Below, piece by piece: positions 34,914-44,431 of a DNA stretch of 64,000 bases (the first letter of the stretch is position 1; each line of letters opens with the position of its first letter). The translations under genes and the position numbers were made by a program. The notes below the pieces were generated by a model. That model did not search any database. It was not told where the DNA came from and saw nothing but the letters and a program-made list of their open reading frames with translations. Source of the DNA: Campylobacter pinnipediorum subsp. pinnipediorum (GTDB lineage: Bacteria > Campylobacterota > Campylobacteria > Campylobacterales > Campylobacteraceae). The DNA is taken from positions 62,001 to 126,000 of the forward strand of contig NZ_CP012546.1 in NCBI RefSeq assembly GCF_002021925.1, read 5' to 3'.

Positions 34914-36239
34914 ATGGCGATTACCGTAAAAGCTATAGATAGTGTAAATACTGAAATTAGCGCAAATATAGAAAATTCACAAATAAAAGCTAATATTGAA
35001 AAATTAGCAAAAAAAGCTGCAAAGACTATGAAAATAGATGGTTTTAGAAAGGGACATGTTCCAACTGCTGTTGTTCTTAAAAGATATGAAAAAGAATTAA
35101 CAAGCGATGCAGAGCAAGACGCTTTAAAAGATATATTAGATGAGGCTATAAAACAAGCTGGCAAAAAAAGTAGCGATATTATAGGTGAGCCTATGGTTGA
35201 GAAGTTTGATAAAAACGAAAAAGGCATAGATGTTAGTATGACTATATCTTTTAAACCAAGCATAGATGTTAGTGGCTATGAGGAGATAATCCCTGAGTTT
35301 TCTACTCCAAGAGTTTTGAAAAAAGACATAGAAGAGAAGAAAAATGAAATTTTAAAAATGGTTGCTCCACTTGAAAAAGTTAGCGAAGATAGAGCTTTAA
35401 AACAAGGTGATTTTGCTAAGTTTGATTTTGAGGGTTTTGTTGATGGCGAAGCTTTTGAAGGTGGAAAGGCTGAGGACTATGTTCTTGAGATAGGCTCTGG
35501 TCAGTTTATACCTGGTTTTGAAGATGGAATGGTTGGTTTAAAAGTTTCAGAAGAAAAAGATGTAAATGTAACTTTCCCTGCTGAGTATGGTGCTGCAAAT
35601 TTAGCTGGAAAACCTGCTGTGTTTAAGGTAAAACTACACGAAATCCAAGAGAGAAAAATACCAGAAAAAATTGATGAGCAAACATTAAAAAGTATATTAC
35701 CAAATGAAGAAAACCCAACTGAAGATATGCTTGATGAGAAGATAAAAGAGCAAATCAGAAGTGAAAAATTATTCACTCTTGTAAATGAAGAATTAAAACC
35801 TAAATTTGCAGAAGCAGCTGTTGAGAAGTTTAAATTTGATGTTCCTAAAAATATAGTAGAACAAGAACTTGATATGCAATTTAGAGGCGCTTGGTCAAGT
35901 TTTACTGAAGACGAGATAAACAAATTTAAAGAGGATCAAGATGCTTTAAAAAATAAGCGTGAAGAATTTAGAAAAGATGCTGAAAATAGTGTTCGTTTGA
36001 CATTTATCATAGATGAGCTTGCTCGTGTAAGAGATGTTACAGTAAGTGATCAAGAAGTTGTTCAAGCTGTTTACTTTGAAGCATATAGAAGCGGAAGAGA
36101 TCCAAAATCACACCTTGAAGCTTATAAAAATCAAGGAGTGTTGCCAGCTATTAAAATGTCTATGATAGAAGAAAAATTATTTAACGAAATGTTTAACAAA
36201 GATGACAAAAAAGCGGCTAAAAAAGAGAAGGCTGAATAA
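34914..36239 (+). CDS. tig: Trigger factor
   Basis: A ribosome-bound chaperone and peptidyl-prolyl isomerase, 441 residues. The N-terminal ribosome-binding domain contains [14 protein letters not shown] (the GFRxGxxP signature). The FKBP-like domain begins about residue 150 ([35 protein letters not shown]). A helical C-terminal chaperone domain follows. It overlaps clpP by one base, so tig, clpP, the GGDEF gene and def form an operon. Confidence 0.97.
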   Translation: MAITVKAIDSVNTEISANIENSQIKANIEKLAKKAAKTMKIDGFRKGHVPTAVVLKRYEKELTSDAEQDALKDILDEAIKQAGKKSSDIIGEPMVEKFDKNEKGIDVSMTISFKPSIDVSGYEEIIPEFSTPRVLKKDIEEKKNEILKMVAPLEKVSEDRALKQGDFAKFDFEGFVDGEAFEGGKAEDYVLEIGSGQFIPGFEDGMVGLKVSEEKDVNVTFPAEYGAANLAGKPAVFKVKLHEIQERKIPEKIDEQTLKSILPNEENPTEDMLDEKIKEQIRSEKLFTLVNEELKPKFAEAAVEKFKFDVPKNIVEQELDMQFRGAWSSFTEDEINKFKEDQDALKNKREEFRKDAENSVRLTFIIDELARVRDVTVSDQEVVQAVYFEAYRSGRDPKSHLEAYKNQGVLPAIKMSMIEEKLFNEMFNKDDKKAAKKEKAE

Positions 36240-36829
36240 TGAGTTATTACGTTCCTGTCGTAGTTGAAAGAACAAGCAAAGGAGAGAGAAGTTATGATAT
36301 ATATTCTCGCCTTTTAAAAGATAGGATAATAATGCTAAGCGGTGAGATAGAAGATGGTATGGCATCTTCTATCGTAGCTCAGCTTTTATTTTTAGAAGCG
36401 GAAGATCCAGAAAAAGATATATATTTGTATATAAACTCTCCAGGTGGAGTTATTACAAGCGGATTTAGTATATATGATACTATGAATTATATTAAGCCAG
36501 ATGTTTGCACTATATGTATAGGTCAAGCTGCGTCTATGGGAGCTTTTTTGCTTAGTTCAGGAGCTAAAGGCAAAAGATATGCGCTTACAAACTCTCGTAT
36601 AATGATCCATCAACCACTTGGTGGTGCAAGAGGACAGGCTACTGATATAGAGATACAAGCTCGTGAAATTTTAAGACTTAAAGAGATTTTAAATGCGACT
36701 TTAGCAAACAATACTGGTCAAAAACTTTCAAAAGTAGTAAAAGATACAGAGCGTGATTATTTTATGAGTGCCGCAGAGGCAAAAGATTATGGTCTTATAG
36801 ATACTATACTTAAAAAGAGCTTTAAATAG
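36239..36829 (+). CDS. clpP: ATP-dependent Clp protease proteolytic subunit
   Basis: A serine protease subunit of 196 residues. The catalytic Ser is in [11 protein letters not shown], the His is in [10 protein letters not shown], and the Asp is in the TERD segment. SPGGVITSG and [10 protein letters not shown] are typical. The start codon shares the A of the tig stop codon. Confidence 0.98.
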   Translation: MSYYVPVVVERTSKGERSYDIYSRLLKDRIIMLSGEIEDGMASSIVAQLLFLEAEDPEKDIYLYINSPGGVITSGFSIYDTMNYIKPDVCTICIGQAASMGAFLLSSGAKGKRYALTNSRIMIHQPLGGARGQATDIEIQAREILRLKEILNATLANNTGQKLSKVVKDTERDYFMSAAEAKDYGLIDTILKKSFK

Positions 36830-36837
36830 GAATAACT

Positions 36838-37851
36838 TTGCAAACAACAGATTCTAAGCCAAAATATCAGATACTAAATAATAAAAGTGATAAATTGGAA
36901 GATGTTGATATATATAAATTTTCGGAAAATGTATTAAAGCAATTAAATAAAGATAACATTTCATCTATACCTAGTAATTATTCTATATATTTTGAAAAAC
37001 TACTTGAACAAAAATCTCCTGATTTTAAAAAAAAATTAGGAGATTCGCTTCAATTTTATGAAGAATTTGGTGAAAAAATGCCAGAAAGTAGCATATGTAT
37101 AGAAAAAGAGATAAAACAAGGTTTTGTTCAGATTAAAAGTATGCTTCAAGCTGTTGCCTTAATTTATAAAAATATAGGCTTAATGAAAGGTATAACAAAA
37201 AAAAATTTAACTATATTAAAAAGCAATAGAGATATCCTAGCTGTTCAAAATGTGGTTTCTTCTTTTAATTGTGATATTTCTAAACTTTTTACGTTGATGG
37301 ATAAGCATATAGAAGTAATTAAAACAAATTATAATGAAATAGGTAAAATTTTAAAAACTATAGAAGAACAAACTGTATACGACTCTAGATATGAGATATA
37401 TAATAGAAAGTTTATAATAAACACTATGCAAATGGAGCTAGATACATCTAGGCGTTATGGTTACAAATCTTCATTTTTAATTGTTAAAGTTAGTGAAAGA
37501 ATACTTTTTGGTATGAAAAATTTAAAAGAAAAAAACAACTTTTTAAAAAATATCGCCAAACTTCTTTTAAAGGTATCTAGACGTAGTGATGTTGTTGGAC
37601 ACTATGGTGATGGGTATTTTGTCGTTATTATGAAACATACTGACATAAATGGTGCAAAACTTGCTTGCAATAGGCTTTCCAAGTTGATAAGTTCAGTAAA
37701 GCAACGTATAAATGACAATGATGTGTATGCTAAGCTTTGTATGGTTGCATGTGAGCTTGGCGCCAATTCTTTAAGTATGGAAGAGATGCTATCAAAGGCT
37801 TTAGATAGTATTGAAGTTGCTAATGAAGATGAACCTATAATTTTGGAGTAA
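36838..37851 (+). CDS. GGDEF-domain protein with degenerate active site
   Basis: The protein has 337 residues and a TTG start. Residues 1-175 are a helical domain of unknown type with no membrane segment. Residues about 180-335 are a GGDEF fold (YDSRYEIYNRKFIINTM at its start). The signature loop reads HYGDGYFVVIMK where active enzymes have RYGGDEF, so the catalytic Gly-Gly-Asp-Glu-Phe is lost and diguanylate cyclase activity is unlikely. It may act as a c-di-GMP or protein-binding regulator. It sits 8 bases after clpP and 5 bases before def. As I recall, C. jejuni lacks a gene at this position. Confidence 0.8.
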   Translation: MQTTDSKPKYQILNNKSDKLEDVDIYKFSENVLKQLNKDNISSIPSNYSIYFEKLLEQKSPDFKKKLGDSLQFYEEFGEKMPESSICIEKEIKQGFVQIKSMLQAVALIYKNIGLMKGITKKNLTILKSNRDILAVQNVVSSFNCDISKLFTLMDKHIEVIKTNYNEIGKILKTIEEQTVYDSRYEIYNRKFIINTMQMELDTSRRYGYKSSFLIVKVSERILFGMKNLKEKNNFLKNIAKLLLKVSRRSDVVGHYGDGYFVVIMKHTDINGAKLACNRLSKLISSVKQRINDNDVYAKLCMVACELGANSLSMEEMLSKALDSIEVANEDEPIILE

Positions 37852-37856
37852 TTTTA

Positions 37857-38384
37857 GTGATTTTAGAAGTTTTATCATACCCTAATAAAAAATTATATGA
37901 AGTCTCAAAAGACGTTACAGAATTTGATGATAAATTACATAAATTTCTTGATGATATGTATGATACGATGATAGCAAAATTAGGCATAGGTCTTGCTGCT
38001 ATTCAAGTAGGCGTTGCAAAACGTATTTTTATTATAAATTTAGTTAATGAAGACGGCACTCAAGATAAGAATGAACTTATAGAGGTTATAAATCCTGTTT
38101 TTGAAGACAAAAAAGGTGAAAGTATTTTTCAAGAAGGTTGTCTTAGTGTGCCAGATTTTTACGAAGAAGTAAAAAGGGCTGAATGGATAAAAGTATCTTA
38201 TCAAGATCGTTTTGGAAATCATCATTCTATAGAAGCTGATGGATTGTTGGCTATTGCTTTTCAGCACGAAAACGACCATCTTGATGGTCATCTGTTTATA
38301 GAAAAAATAGGATTTACTAAACGTAAAAAATTTGATAAAGAGTTTAAAAATAGCAAAAAACAAAAGCCAAAAGAGCATAGCTAA
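37857..38384 (+). CDS. def: Peptide deformylase
   Basis: Removes the formyl group from new proteins. The protein is 175 residues with a GTG start. The three family motifs are present: GIGLAAIQVG, EGCLSVPDF with the metal-binding Cys, and QHENDHLDG with the HExxH metal and catalytic residues. A Lys-rich tail ends the protein. It is fourth in the tig-clpP-GGDEF-def run and is followed at once by comM. Confidence 0.97.
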   Translation: MILEVLSYPNKKLYEVSKDVTEFDDKLHKFLDDMYDTMIAKLGIGLAAIQVGVAKRIFIINLVNEDGTQDKNELIEVINPVFEDKKGESIFQEGCLSVPDFYEEVKRAEWIKVSYQDRFGNHHSIEADGLLAIAFQHENDHLDGHLFIEKIGFTKRKKFDKEFKNSKKQKPKEHS

Positions 38385-38390
38385 TCATAT

Positions 38391-39902
38391 ATGAAATCCC
38401 TATACTGCGCAACATACTTAGATGGTTTAAAAATTGTAGAAGTAGAGTCTGTATTTTCTAGGGGGTTGCCGGGGTTTAACATAGTAGGGCTAGCTGGTGC
38501 AAGTATAAAAGAAAGCACGGAGCGTGTAAAGGCAGCACTTTTATCTTTGGGGTTTTCGTTTCCATCTCAAAAAATTACTATCAGTCTATCTCCATCTGAT
38601 ATATCCAAAAATGGTTCACATTTTGATCTATCAATAGCTCTTTTAATAGCACTTCAAAAATCAGAACAACTTGATAAAATTTTTGTTTTTGGAGAACTTG
38701 GACTTGATGGAAGTATTAAAAACACAACAAATCTTTTTTCAATACTTCTTTTTTTAAGCACTAAGGTTAAAAATGCAAAGGTTCTAGTCCCAAAATCCAT
38801 AGCGGATAAGGCAAGTGAGATACAAAATTTAGAAATTTATGGTGTTGATAAGCTCGAAGATGCTATTAACTTTTTCATAGATAAAGACTATGCACAAAGT
38901 TGTAAGTTTAAAAATACGCATCCGGTTTTTAAAAATATAATTGATATAAATGGTAAAAAATATCTTCCAAATTTAGATTTTAAGCTAGATTTTAAAGATG
39001 TTTTGGGTCAAACAAGGGCAAAAAGAGCTTGTCTTATATCGGCTGTCGGTATGCATAATATAATATTTGAAGGAAGTCCAGGATGTGGTAAGAGTATGTG
39101 TGCTAAAAGACTTTTATATATTCTTCCGCCTCAAAGTTTAGATGATGTTTTAAGTTCAGCGGCTTATCGTTCTTTAAATATGCAAGATAGCGAGTTTAGT
39201 AGTGTTCGTGCTTTTAGAAGTCCACATCATACATCAACAAAAAGCTCTATTTTTGGTGGTGGAACCAGTGTTGCTAGGATAGGCGAGGTGGCTTTGGCTA
39301 ATGGCGGTATTTTGTTTTTTGATGAGTTTAATTATTTTTCAAAGCAGGTTATAGAGAGTTTGCGGGAGCCTTTGCAGGATTATAAAATAAATATTTCAAG
39401 GGTAAACTCAAAAGTTTCTTATGATACAAAATTTACATTTGTGGCTGCTTTAAATCCTTGTCCTTGTGGAAATTTATTATCTAAAAACTTAAATTGTAGA
39501 TGTAGCGAAAGAGAGATAAAGCAGTATAAGTCAAAACTTTCAGAGCCTATTTTAGATAGAATTGACATTTATGTCCAAATGGATGAGGTTAGTAAAACCG
39601 ATAAATCAGATATTACTTCAAGACAGATGAGCGAAGTGGTATTAAATGCCTTTAAATTTCAAAAGCAACGAGGGCAGATTGAATTTAACGGAAAATTGCA
39701 AGATAGCGATGTTGATAAGTTTTGTAGTCTTGATGATGAGGCAAAAAATATTTTAAATAAGGCAATAACAAGGTATAATTTATCTCAAAGAGGTATAAAA
39801 AAGACTTTAAAAGTAGCTAGAAGTATTGCTGATATTGAGTTTAAAAACGATATATCAAAATCACATATTTTGGAAGCTTTGAGTTTTAGAAATAAGGATT
39901 AA
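38391..39902 (+). CDS. comM: YifB/ComM-family AAA ATPase (Mg-chelatase-like)
   Basis: The protein has 503 residues. The N-terminal Lon-protease-like fold has GLPGFNIVGLAG and the KITISLSPSDISKNGSHFDL segment. The AAA core has P-loop EGSPGCGKSMCAKRL, Walker B GGILFFDEFNYF and the cysteine cluster NPCPCGNLLSKNLNCRC. ComM in other bacteria is a hexameric helicase that aids branch migration during natural transformation; the same role is likely here. It starts 6 bases after def and continues into the NAD(P)HX repair gene after 3 bases. Confidence 0.92.
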   Translation: MKSLYCATYLDGLKIVEVESVFSRGLPGFNIVGLAGASIKESTERVKAALLSLGFSFPSQKITISLSPSDISKNGSHFDLSIALLIALQKSEQLDKIFVFGELGLDGSIKNTTNLFSILLFLSTKVKNAKVLVPKSIADKASEIQNLEIYGVDKLEDAINFFIDKDYAQSCKFKNTHPVFKNIIDINGKKYLPNLDFKLDFKDVLGQTRAKRACLISAVGMHNIIFEGSPGCGKSMCAKRLLYILPPQSLDDVLSSAAYRSLNMQDSEFSSVRAFRSPHHTSTKSSIFGGGTSVARIGEVALANGGILFFDEFNYFSKQVIESLREPLQDYKINISRVNSKVSYDTKFTFVAALNPCPCGNLLSKNLNCRCSEREIKQYKSKLSEPILDRIDIYVQMDEVSKTDKSDITSRQMSEVVLNAFKFQKQRGQIEFNGKLQDSDVDKFCSLDDEAKNILNKAITRYNLSQRGIKKTLKVARSIADIEFKNDISKSHILEALSFRNKD

Positions 39903-39905
39903 GCC

Positions 39906-41300
39906 TTGAAAAAATTATTTTTAAACACAAACGAACTTGACTTAAGAGCTACATTAAAATTTGGACTTGAAAGTGAAATTTTAATGGAAAATGCAGCCTT
40001 GTCTATAGCAAATCACATACGTAAAAAGATAAAAAAAGGTAGTAAAATTCTCGGAATTTGTGGCGGTGGAAACAATGCGGCAGATGTTTTTGCAGCCCTT
40101 AGAATGCTTCAGGGGGATTATAAAACAAAGATATTTTTAGCATCCTCAAGCTTAAAACCATTGGCTAAAAAGCAATTAGAGATAGCCAAAAAAGCTGGAG
40201 CTAAATTAACAACAAAAATCAAAAAATCAAAGTGTATAGTAGATGGTCTTTTTGGATCCGGACTAAATAGAGAGCTTAGTAAAGAGCATAAAAAACTATT
40301 AAAAAAAATAAACAAAATAAAAGCATACAAGGTAGCTTGTGATATTCCAAGCGGTTTGAGTGAGAATGGAAATATTTTAGGCGAGTGTTTTAAAGCTGAT
40401 ACTACTATTTGTATGGGTGCTTTAAAGCTTGGATGTTTTTTAGATGAAGCAAAAGATTATGTCGGCAGGGTAAAAGTTGCAAATTTAGGTATTTGCAAAG
40501 ATAAATTTCAAACAAAAACAGATACTTTTTTGCTTCAAAAAAGAGACCTAAAATTACCATTTAGAAAAAAACTTTGTGTAAATAAGGGCGATTTCGGACA
40601 TGCTTTTGTTGTTTGTGGTAAGCTATCAGGCGCTAGTGAAATCTGTGCAAAAGCAGCATTTAGCATAGGTACCGGACTTGTTAGTGTGATAGGTAGAAAT
40701 AAAATCATAAAAAACTATCTTATGCAAACAGATAAAATAGGTCAAAAAATGAATGCAGGTGCTATTGGAATGGGGCTTAGTATTGAAGATGTGTCAAGCT
40801 TAAACTTAAATACACTTATGGATAAAAGTCTTGTTTTGGATGCTATGATGTGTCATTGTAAGGCTACTTTTGATATTTTAAAACAAAACAAAAAGATAGT
40901 TTTGACACCGCACCCAAAAGAATTTTGTTCATTGCTTAAACTTGGTGGTTTGGCTGATATTAGTGTTGATGAGCTTCAAAAAAATAGGTTTGAGTATGCT
41001 AAGAAGTTTAGCTTAAAATTTAAATGTGTTTTGGTGCTAAAAGGTGCAAATACTATCATTGCAAAAAATGGTAAATTATTTATAATGCCTTTTGGATCAA
41101 GCTCTCTTGCAAAAGGTGGTAGTGGCGATGTGCTATCAGGCATTATACTTGGGCTTTTAGCTCAGGGTTATTCGCCTTTAAAAGCTGCAATAAATGGCAC
41201 TTTAGCACATGCATTATCAGCAAAAAAACAAAAGATAAATAACTATGCTTTAAACCCAAATAATATCATAAAAGGAATAAAATGCTTACAAAAAAAATAG
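39906..41300 (+). CDS. nnr: Bifunctional NAD(P)HX epimerase/dehydratase
   Basis: Repairs hydrated NADH and NADPH. The protein is 464 residues with a TTG start. The N-terminal epimerase half (YjeF_N, 1-210) has GICGGGNNAADVFA and VDGLFGSGLNREL. The C-terminal dehydratase half (YjeF_C) has LTPHPKEF, VLKGANTII and SLAKGGSGDVLSGII, which are typical substrate and ATP/ADP-binding segments. It overlaps purN by 19 bases. Confidence 0.92.
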   Translation: MKKLFLNTNELDLRATLKFGLESEILMENAALSIANHIRKKIKKGSKILGICGGGNNAADVFAALRMLQGDYKTKIFLASSSLKPLAKKQLEIAKKAGAKLTTKIKKSKCIVDGLFGSGLNRELSKEHKKLLKKINKIKAYKVACDIPSGLSENGNILGECFKADTTICMGALKLGCFLDEAKDYVGRVKVANLGICKDKFQTKTDTFLLQKRDLKLPFRKKLCVNKGDFGHAFVVCGKLSGASEICAKAAFSIGTGLVSVIGRNKIIKNYLMQTDKIGQKMNAGAIGMGLSIEDVSSLNLNTLMDKSLVLDAMMCHCKATFDILKQNKKIVLTPHPKEFCSLLKLGGLADISVDELQKNRFEYAKKFSLKFKCVLVLKGANTIIAKNGKLFIMPFGSSSLAKGGSGDVLSGIILGLLAQGYSPLKAAINGTLAHALSAKKQKINNYALNPNNIIKGIKCLQKK

Positions 41301-41860
41301 CAGTGCTTTTTAGTGGTAGTGGTTCAAATCTGCAAGCCATTTTGGATAAGGTTCACAACAAAGTATTTAATGGTGTAAAGATTGAGGTTGCTTTGTGTAT
41401 AAGCAATAAAGCTGATGCTTATGGTATACAAAGAGCAAAAAAATATGGACTTGAAACCAAGATAATAGAAAATAAAAATTTTTCATCAAGAGAAGAATTT
41501 GATGCGGCTTTAGTAGAAGAGATAAAAAAACAAGATATAGATTTGGTCGTGTTGGCTGGATTTATGAGAATTTTAACAAGTGTTTTTACAACTCAAATAA
41601 AAGCGATAAATTTACACCCATCTATACTTCCGCTTTTTAAGGGTGCGCATGCTATACAAGAGAGTTTTGATAGTGATATGCAAGTTGGTGGTGTGAGTGT
41701 TCATTGGGTTAGTGAAGAGCTTGATGGCGGAAAACTTATAGCCCAAAGAGCTTTTGAACGTAAATCGCAAATGAGTTTAGATGATTGGGCTAATGCTATA
41801 CATAGCATAGAGCATGAAATTTTACCACAAGCTATAATTAAAATTTTATGTAATAATTAA
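41282..41860 (+). CDS. purN: Phosphoribosylglycinamide formyltransferase
   Basis: The third step of purine synthesis, transferring formyl from formyl-tetrahydrofolate to GAR. The protein is 192 residues. It has LFSGSGSNLQAIL at the start, the catalytic Asn-His region LVVLAGFMRIL and AINLHPSILPLFKGAHAI, and SVHWVSEELDGGKLI with the catalytic Asp. It is the last gene of the run, 106 bases before tRNA-Val. AAGGAAT precedes the ATG inside nnr. Confidence 0.95.
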   Translation: MLTKKIAVLFSGSGSNLQAILDKVHNKVFNGVKIEVALCISNKADAYGIQRAKKYGLETKIIENKNFSSREEFDAALVEEIKKQDIDLVVLAGFMRILTSVFTTQIKAINLHPSILPLFKGAHAIQESFDSDMQVGGVSVHWVSEELDGGKLIAQRAFERKSQMSLDDWANAIHSIEHEILPQAIIKILCNN

Positions 41861-41966
41861 ATCAAATAGTTGCTTATTGCTAACTCGATTTGATTTTTGT
41901 CTTATTTGGACATAGGATTAAGCTTTACAAAAAGATTTTTTTAATACAATACAAGACTTATTTTGT

Positions 41967-42042
41967 GGTTCCGTAGCTCAGTTGGTAGAGCACTACCTTG
42001 ACATGGTAGTGGTCGATGGTTCAAGTCCATTCGGAGCCACCA
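41967..42042 (+). tRNA. tRNA-Val (anticodon GAC)
   Basis: A full 76-base cloverleaf. The acceptor stem is GGTTCCG with CGGAGCC, the D-arm is AGCTCAGTTGGTAGAGC, and the anticodon stem CTACC/GGTAG has loop TTGACAT, giving anticodon GAC. The T-arm contains GGTTCAAGTCC. The CCA end is encoded. It is solitary, between purN and the second YceI gene. Confidence 0.97.
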
Positions 42043-42161
42043 TCTACATTATTTTTATTTAAATTTAATGCTTTATTTTTTAATAAAAAATACAAATTAA
42101 GAAAATAATTATTTTATTCGTTGTATAATCTTGATACTTATTTTTAATATTAGGATGGAAA

Positions 42162-42707
42162 ATGAAAAAAATTATTTCTAGTGTTGTTGTAGCATCTTTA
42201 TTTGCTACTGGTGCGTTTGCTTTTAATGCAAAAATGGATCCTGAGCTAAGCTTTACAGGATATAAAACAGAAAAGAAGACTGCTGTTGGCGGAACATTTA
42301 AAAAATTTGAGTTTAAATCAGAAAAAAAAGATAGTTTTGTTGACTTTGCTAAAACAATTGACATAAAGATAGAATCAGCTGGTTTAACTACAAAAAATCC
42401 ACTTCGCGACAAAAGAATTGCTTCTATTTTCAAAAATGAAGCAATAATGGCAAAAATCGTTGATGTAAAAGGTGATGAGAATAAGGGCGAATTTGCTCTT
42501 GAAATCACAGCAAATGGAGTAACAAAAACTTACAATGCTCCTTATGAAGTAAAAGATGGAAAGTTATCAGCTAGTGCTGTTATAGATGTTCTTGATTTTA
42601 GTTTAAATGAAACTTTCAATAAGTTTGCGCAAGAGTGCAAAGCTTTACATAGCGGAAAAACTTGGAGTGAAGCTAAAGTTGATATGAGCTTGGTTATAGA
42701 AAAATAA
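42162..42707 (+). CDS. YceI-family-like periplasmic protein, divergent
   Basis: A 181-residue exported protein with a signal peptide (IISSVVVASLFATGAFA). The mature start MDPELSFTGYKTEKKTAVGGTFKKF and the middle IKIESAGLTTKNPLRDKRIASIFKNEA resemble YceI proteins with altered motifs. A late CKALHSGKTWSEA contains a lone Cys. A lipid-binding barrel role is inferred from the fold. It is a single gene with a terminator shared with the fumarase genes. Confidence 0.8.
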   Translation: MKKIISSVVVASLFATGAFAFNAKMDPELSFTGYKTEKKTAVGGTFKKFEFKSEKKDSFVDFAKTIDIKIESAGLTTKNPLRDKRIASIFKNEAIMAKIVDVKGDENKGEFALEITANGVTKTYNAPYEVKDGKLSASAVIDVLDFSLNETFNKFAQECKALHSGKTWSEAKVDMSLVIEK

Positions 42708-42720
42708 TGATTTTTTTAAA

Positions 42721-42745
42721 TGTCTTTGATTAAACATCAAAGACA
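42721..42745. terminator. Bidirectional terminator between YceI-like gene and fumarase genes
   Basis: A perfect 10-bp stem, TGTCTTTGAT with ATCAAAGACA, around a 5-base loop. A T-rich stretch follows on the + strand, and an AAATCATT-type stretch (T-rich in minus reading) lies on the other side. Confidence 0.88.
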
Positions 42746-42756
42746 TTGTTCTTTGT

Positions 42757-43317
42757 TTATATCTTCTTATAAGGCTTTTGTCCTATTTCATAAAAATTAT
42801 TACCTTCACAATCAATCGCAACTATAGCCGGAAAATCTTCAACCGTAAGTCTTGCTATTGCTTCTGGTCCGAGTTCAGGATAGGCTAAAATCTCGTATTT
42901 TTTTATACTCTGACTTATTAAAGCACCAGCGCCACCTATAGCAACCATATATACACAACTTGATTTTTTCATAGCATCAATAACTTCTTGCGATCTGTAT
43001 CCTTTACCTATCATGCCGTTTATACCAATTTCATTTATCATAGTAGGTGTGTATTTATCCATTCTGCCACTTGTTGTTGGACCTGCTGCGCCTATGACAT
43101 CTCCTGGTTTAGCAGGACTTGGCCCTAGATAGTATATGGTCTCTCCAGCTAAATTTACAGGCAAACTCTCACCTCTTTGTAATGTCTCTATCAAAGCCTT
43201 GTGAGCAGCATCTCTTGCAGCAATAATAGTCCCTGATATCAAAACATTATCTCCAGCTTTTAAACTTTTTACTACCTCTTTATCAAATGGTACTTGTATT
43301 TTTTTTATATCTGACAT
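42757..43317 (-). CDS. Class I fumarate hydratase, beta subunit
   Basis: The C-terminal half of the iron-sulfur fumarase/tartrate dehydratase family as a separate protein of 186 residues. Markers are GDNVLISGTIIAARDAAHK, GPSPAKPGDVIGAAGPTTSGRMDKYTP, and AIGGAGALI. It pairs with the alpha protein encoded 11 bases upstream on the same strand. It could instead be a tartrate dehydratase subunit, but fumarase in the TCA cycle is more likely. No other fumarase is seen in the window. Confidence 0.88.
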   Translation of the reverse strand: MSDIKKIQVPFDKEVVKSLKAGDNVLISGTIIAARDAAHKALIETLQRGESLPVNLAGETIYYLGPSPAKPGDVIGAAGPTTSGRMDKYTPTMINEIGINGMIGKGYRSQEVIDAMKKSSCVYMVAIGGAGALISQSIKKYEILAYPELGPEAIARLTVEDFPAIVAIDCEGNNFYEIGQKPYKKI

Positions 43318-43328
43318 AACTAAACTCC

Positions 43329-44174
43329 TTAAATTTCAGCATCAGCGTGGCGAGCAGCGTGGCAATTTATATTTATGGCAACAGGAAGTCCTGCGATATG
43401 GGTTGGATACCATTCTATATTTACCTTTACAGCTGTAGTATCTCCACCTAAACCTTGAGGGCCAACGCCTGTTTTTCTAGCAAGTTCTAACAACTCTTCT
43501 TCTAGTTTTGCATATCTTTCATCGCTATTTTTGCTATCAATGGAACGAACAGCAGCATGTTTTGCTAAAAGAGTAGCTTTATCCATAGTGCCGCCTATTC
43601 CAACACCAATAACCATAGGAGGGCAAGCATTTGGACCAGCCAACTTTACAGCATCTAAGAAAACTTTCTTAACACCCTCTATTCCGTCAGCAGGAACAAG
43701 CATTTTTAAAATAGACTTATTTTCACTACCAAATCCTTTTGGCGCTACTTTTATTCTAATTTTATCGCCGGGGATTATTTTTGTGTTTATAACAGCTGGG
43801 GTATTATTTGTAGTATTTTTTCTTTCAAAAAGTGGTTCAGCAACAACTGATTTTCTCAAATAACCACCAACATAACCATCAGCCACACCAGCATTTACAG
43901 CATCTTCTATGTATTCACCTTCTATTTTTACATCTTGTCCTATCTCCAAAAATACAACAGTCATCCCAGTATCTTGACATATTGGGGCTACTTTTTTTTC
44001 AGCTAGTTCTGAGTTTTGCAACAATTTAGACAAAATATCCTTTGCTAAAGGTGATGTTTCTGTTTGTTTGGCTTTTATAAAAGCTTCTTTCATATCAGGA
44101 GTAATAACATAGCAGGCTTGTTTACAAAGCTCACTTACAACCTTTTTTATTTCATCTGCATGAATAATTCTCAT
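43329..44174 (-). CDS. Class I fumarate hydratase, alpha subunit
   Basis: The iron-sulfur half of a two-subunit class I fumarase, 281 residues. Three cysteines that could bind the [4Fe-4S] cluster are in APICQDTGMT, GPNACPPMVIGVG and INCHAARHA. GGDTTAVKVNIEWYPTHIAGLPVA is typical. It starts the alpha-beta operon. Such oxygen-sensitive enzymes suit microaerobic growth, whereas C. jejuni is usually described with an iron-free FumC. Confidence 0.9.
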   Translation of the reverse strand: MRIIHADEIKKVVSELCKQACYVITPDMKEAFIKAKQTETSPLAKDILSKLLQNSELAEKKVAPICQDTGMTVVFLEIGQDVKIEGEYIEDAVNAGVADGYVGGYLRKSVVAEPLFERKNTTNNTPAVINTKIIPGDKIRIKVAPKGFGSENKSILKMLVPADGIEGVKKVFLDAVKLAGPNACPPMVIGVGIGGTMDKATLLAKHAAVRSIDSKNSDERYAKLEEELLELARKTGVGPQGLGGDTTAVKVNIEWYPTHIAGLPVAININCHAARHADAEI

Positions 44175-44390
44175 AATTCCTCCTTGTTATTAAAAAATTA
44201 CATATCTAATTATACTATATAAAAAAGCAATTTTATAAAAATAATAAAAATTATCTTTATAAAAAAATATTAATTTTATATTTTAATAAATATTTGAATT
44301 TATAAAATTAGAATTTAAAGTTAGTATTTACTAAAAATGACTTAAAATAGCAGGCTTTATTGTTTAATAACTTTTTAAACTTTGTGGTTT

Positions 44391-44396
44391 TATAAT
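44391..44396 (+). promoter_or_regulatory. -10 box of the nickel transporter operon
   Basis: TATAAT 35 bases before the first gene, followed by a GGAGG ribosome-binding site. It lies at the end of a 257-base AT-rich divergent gap to the fumarase genes. I looked for a NikR-type inverted repeat around it and found no convincing match. Confidence 0.5.
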
Positions 44397-44431
44397 ACTA
44401 TTTTAAAAAATTTATTATTTGGAGGCTCAAA

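Noticed and set aside
41967-42042. tRNA-Val as an integration site
   Set aside because: Both flanks carry ordinary genes, and I see no duplicated tRNA 3' end or integrase nearby.
44175-44431. NikR operator before the nickel operon
   Set aside because: Several TATAAT/TTATTA-like stretches exist in this AT-rich gap, but no pair has the arm symmetry and spacing of the known NikR site.
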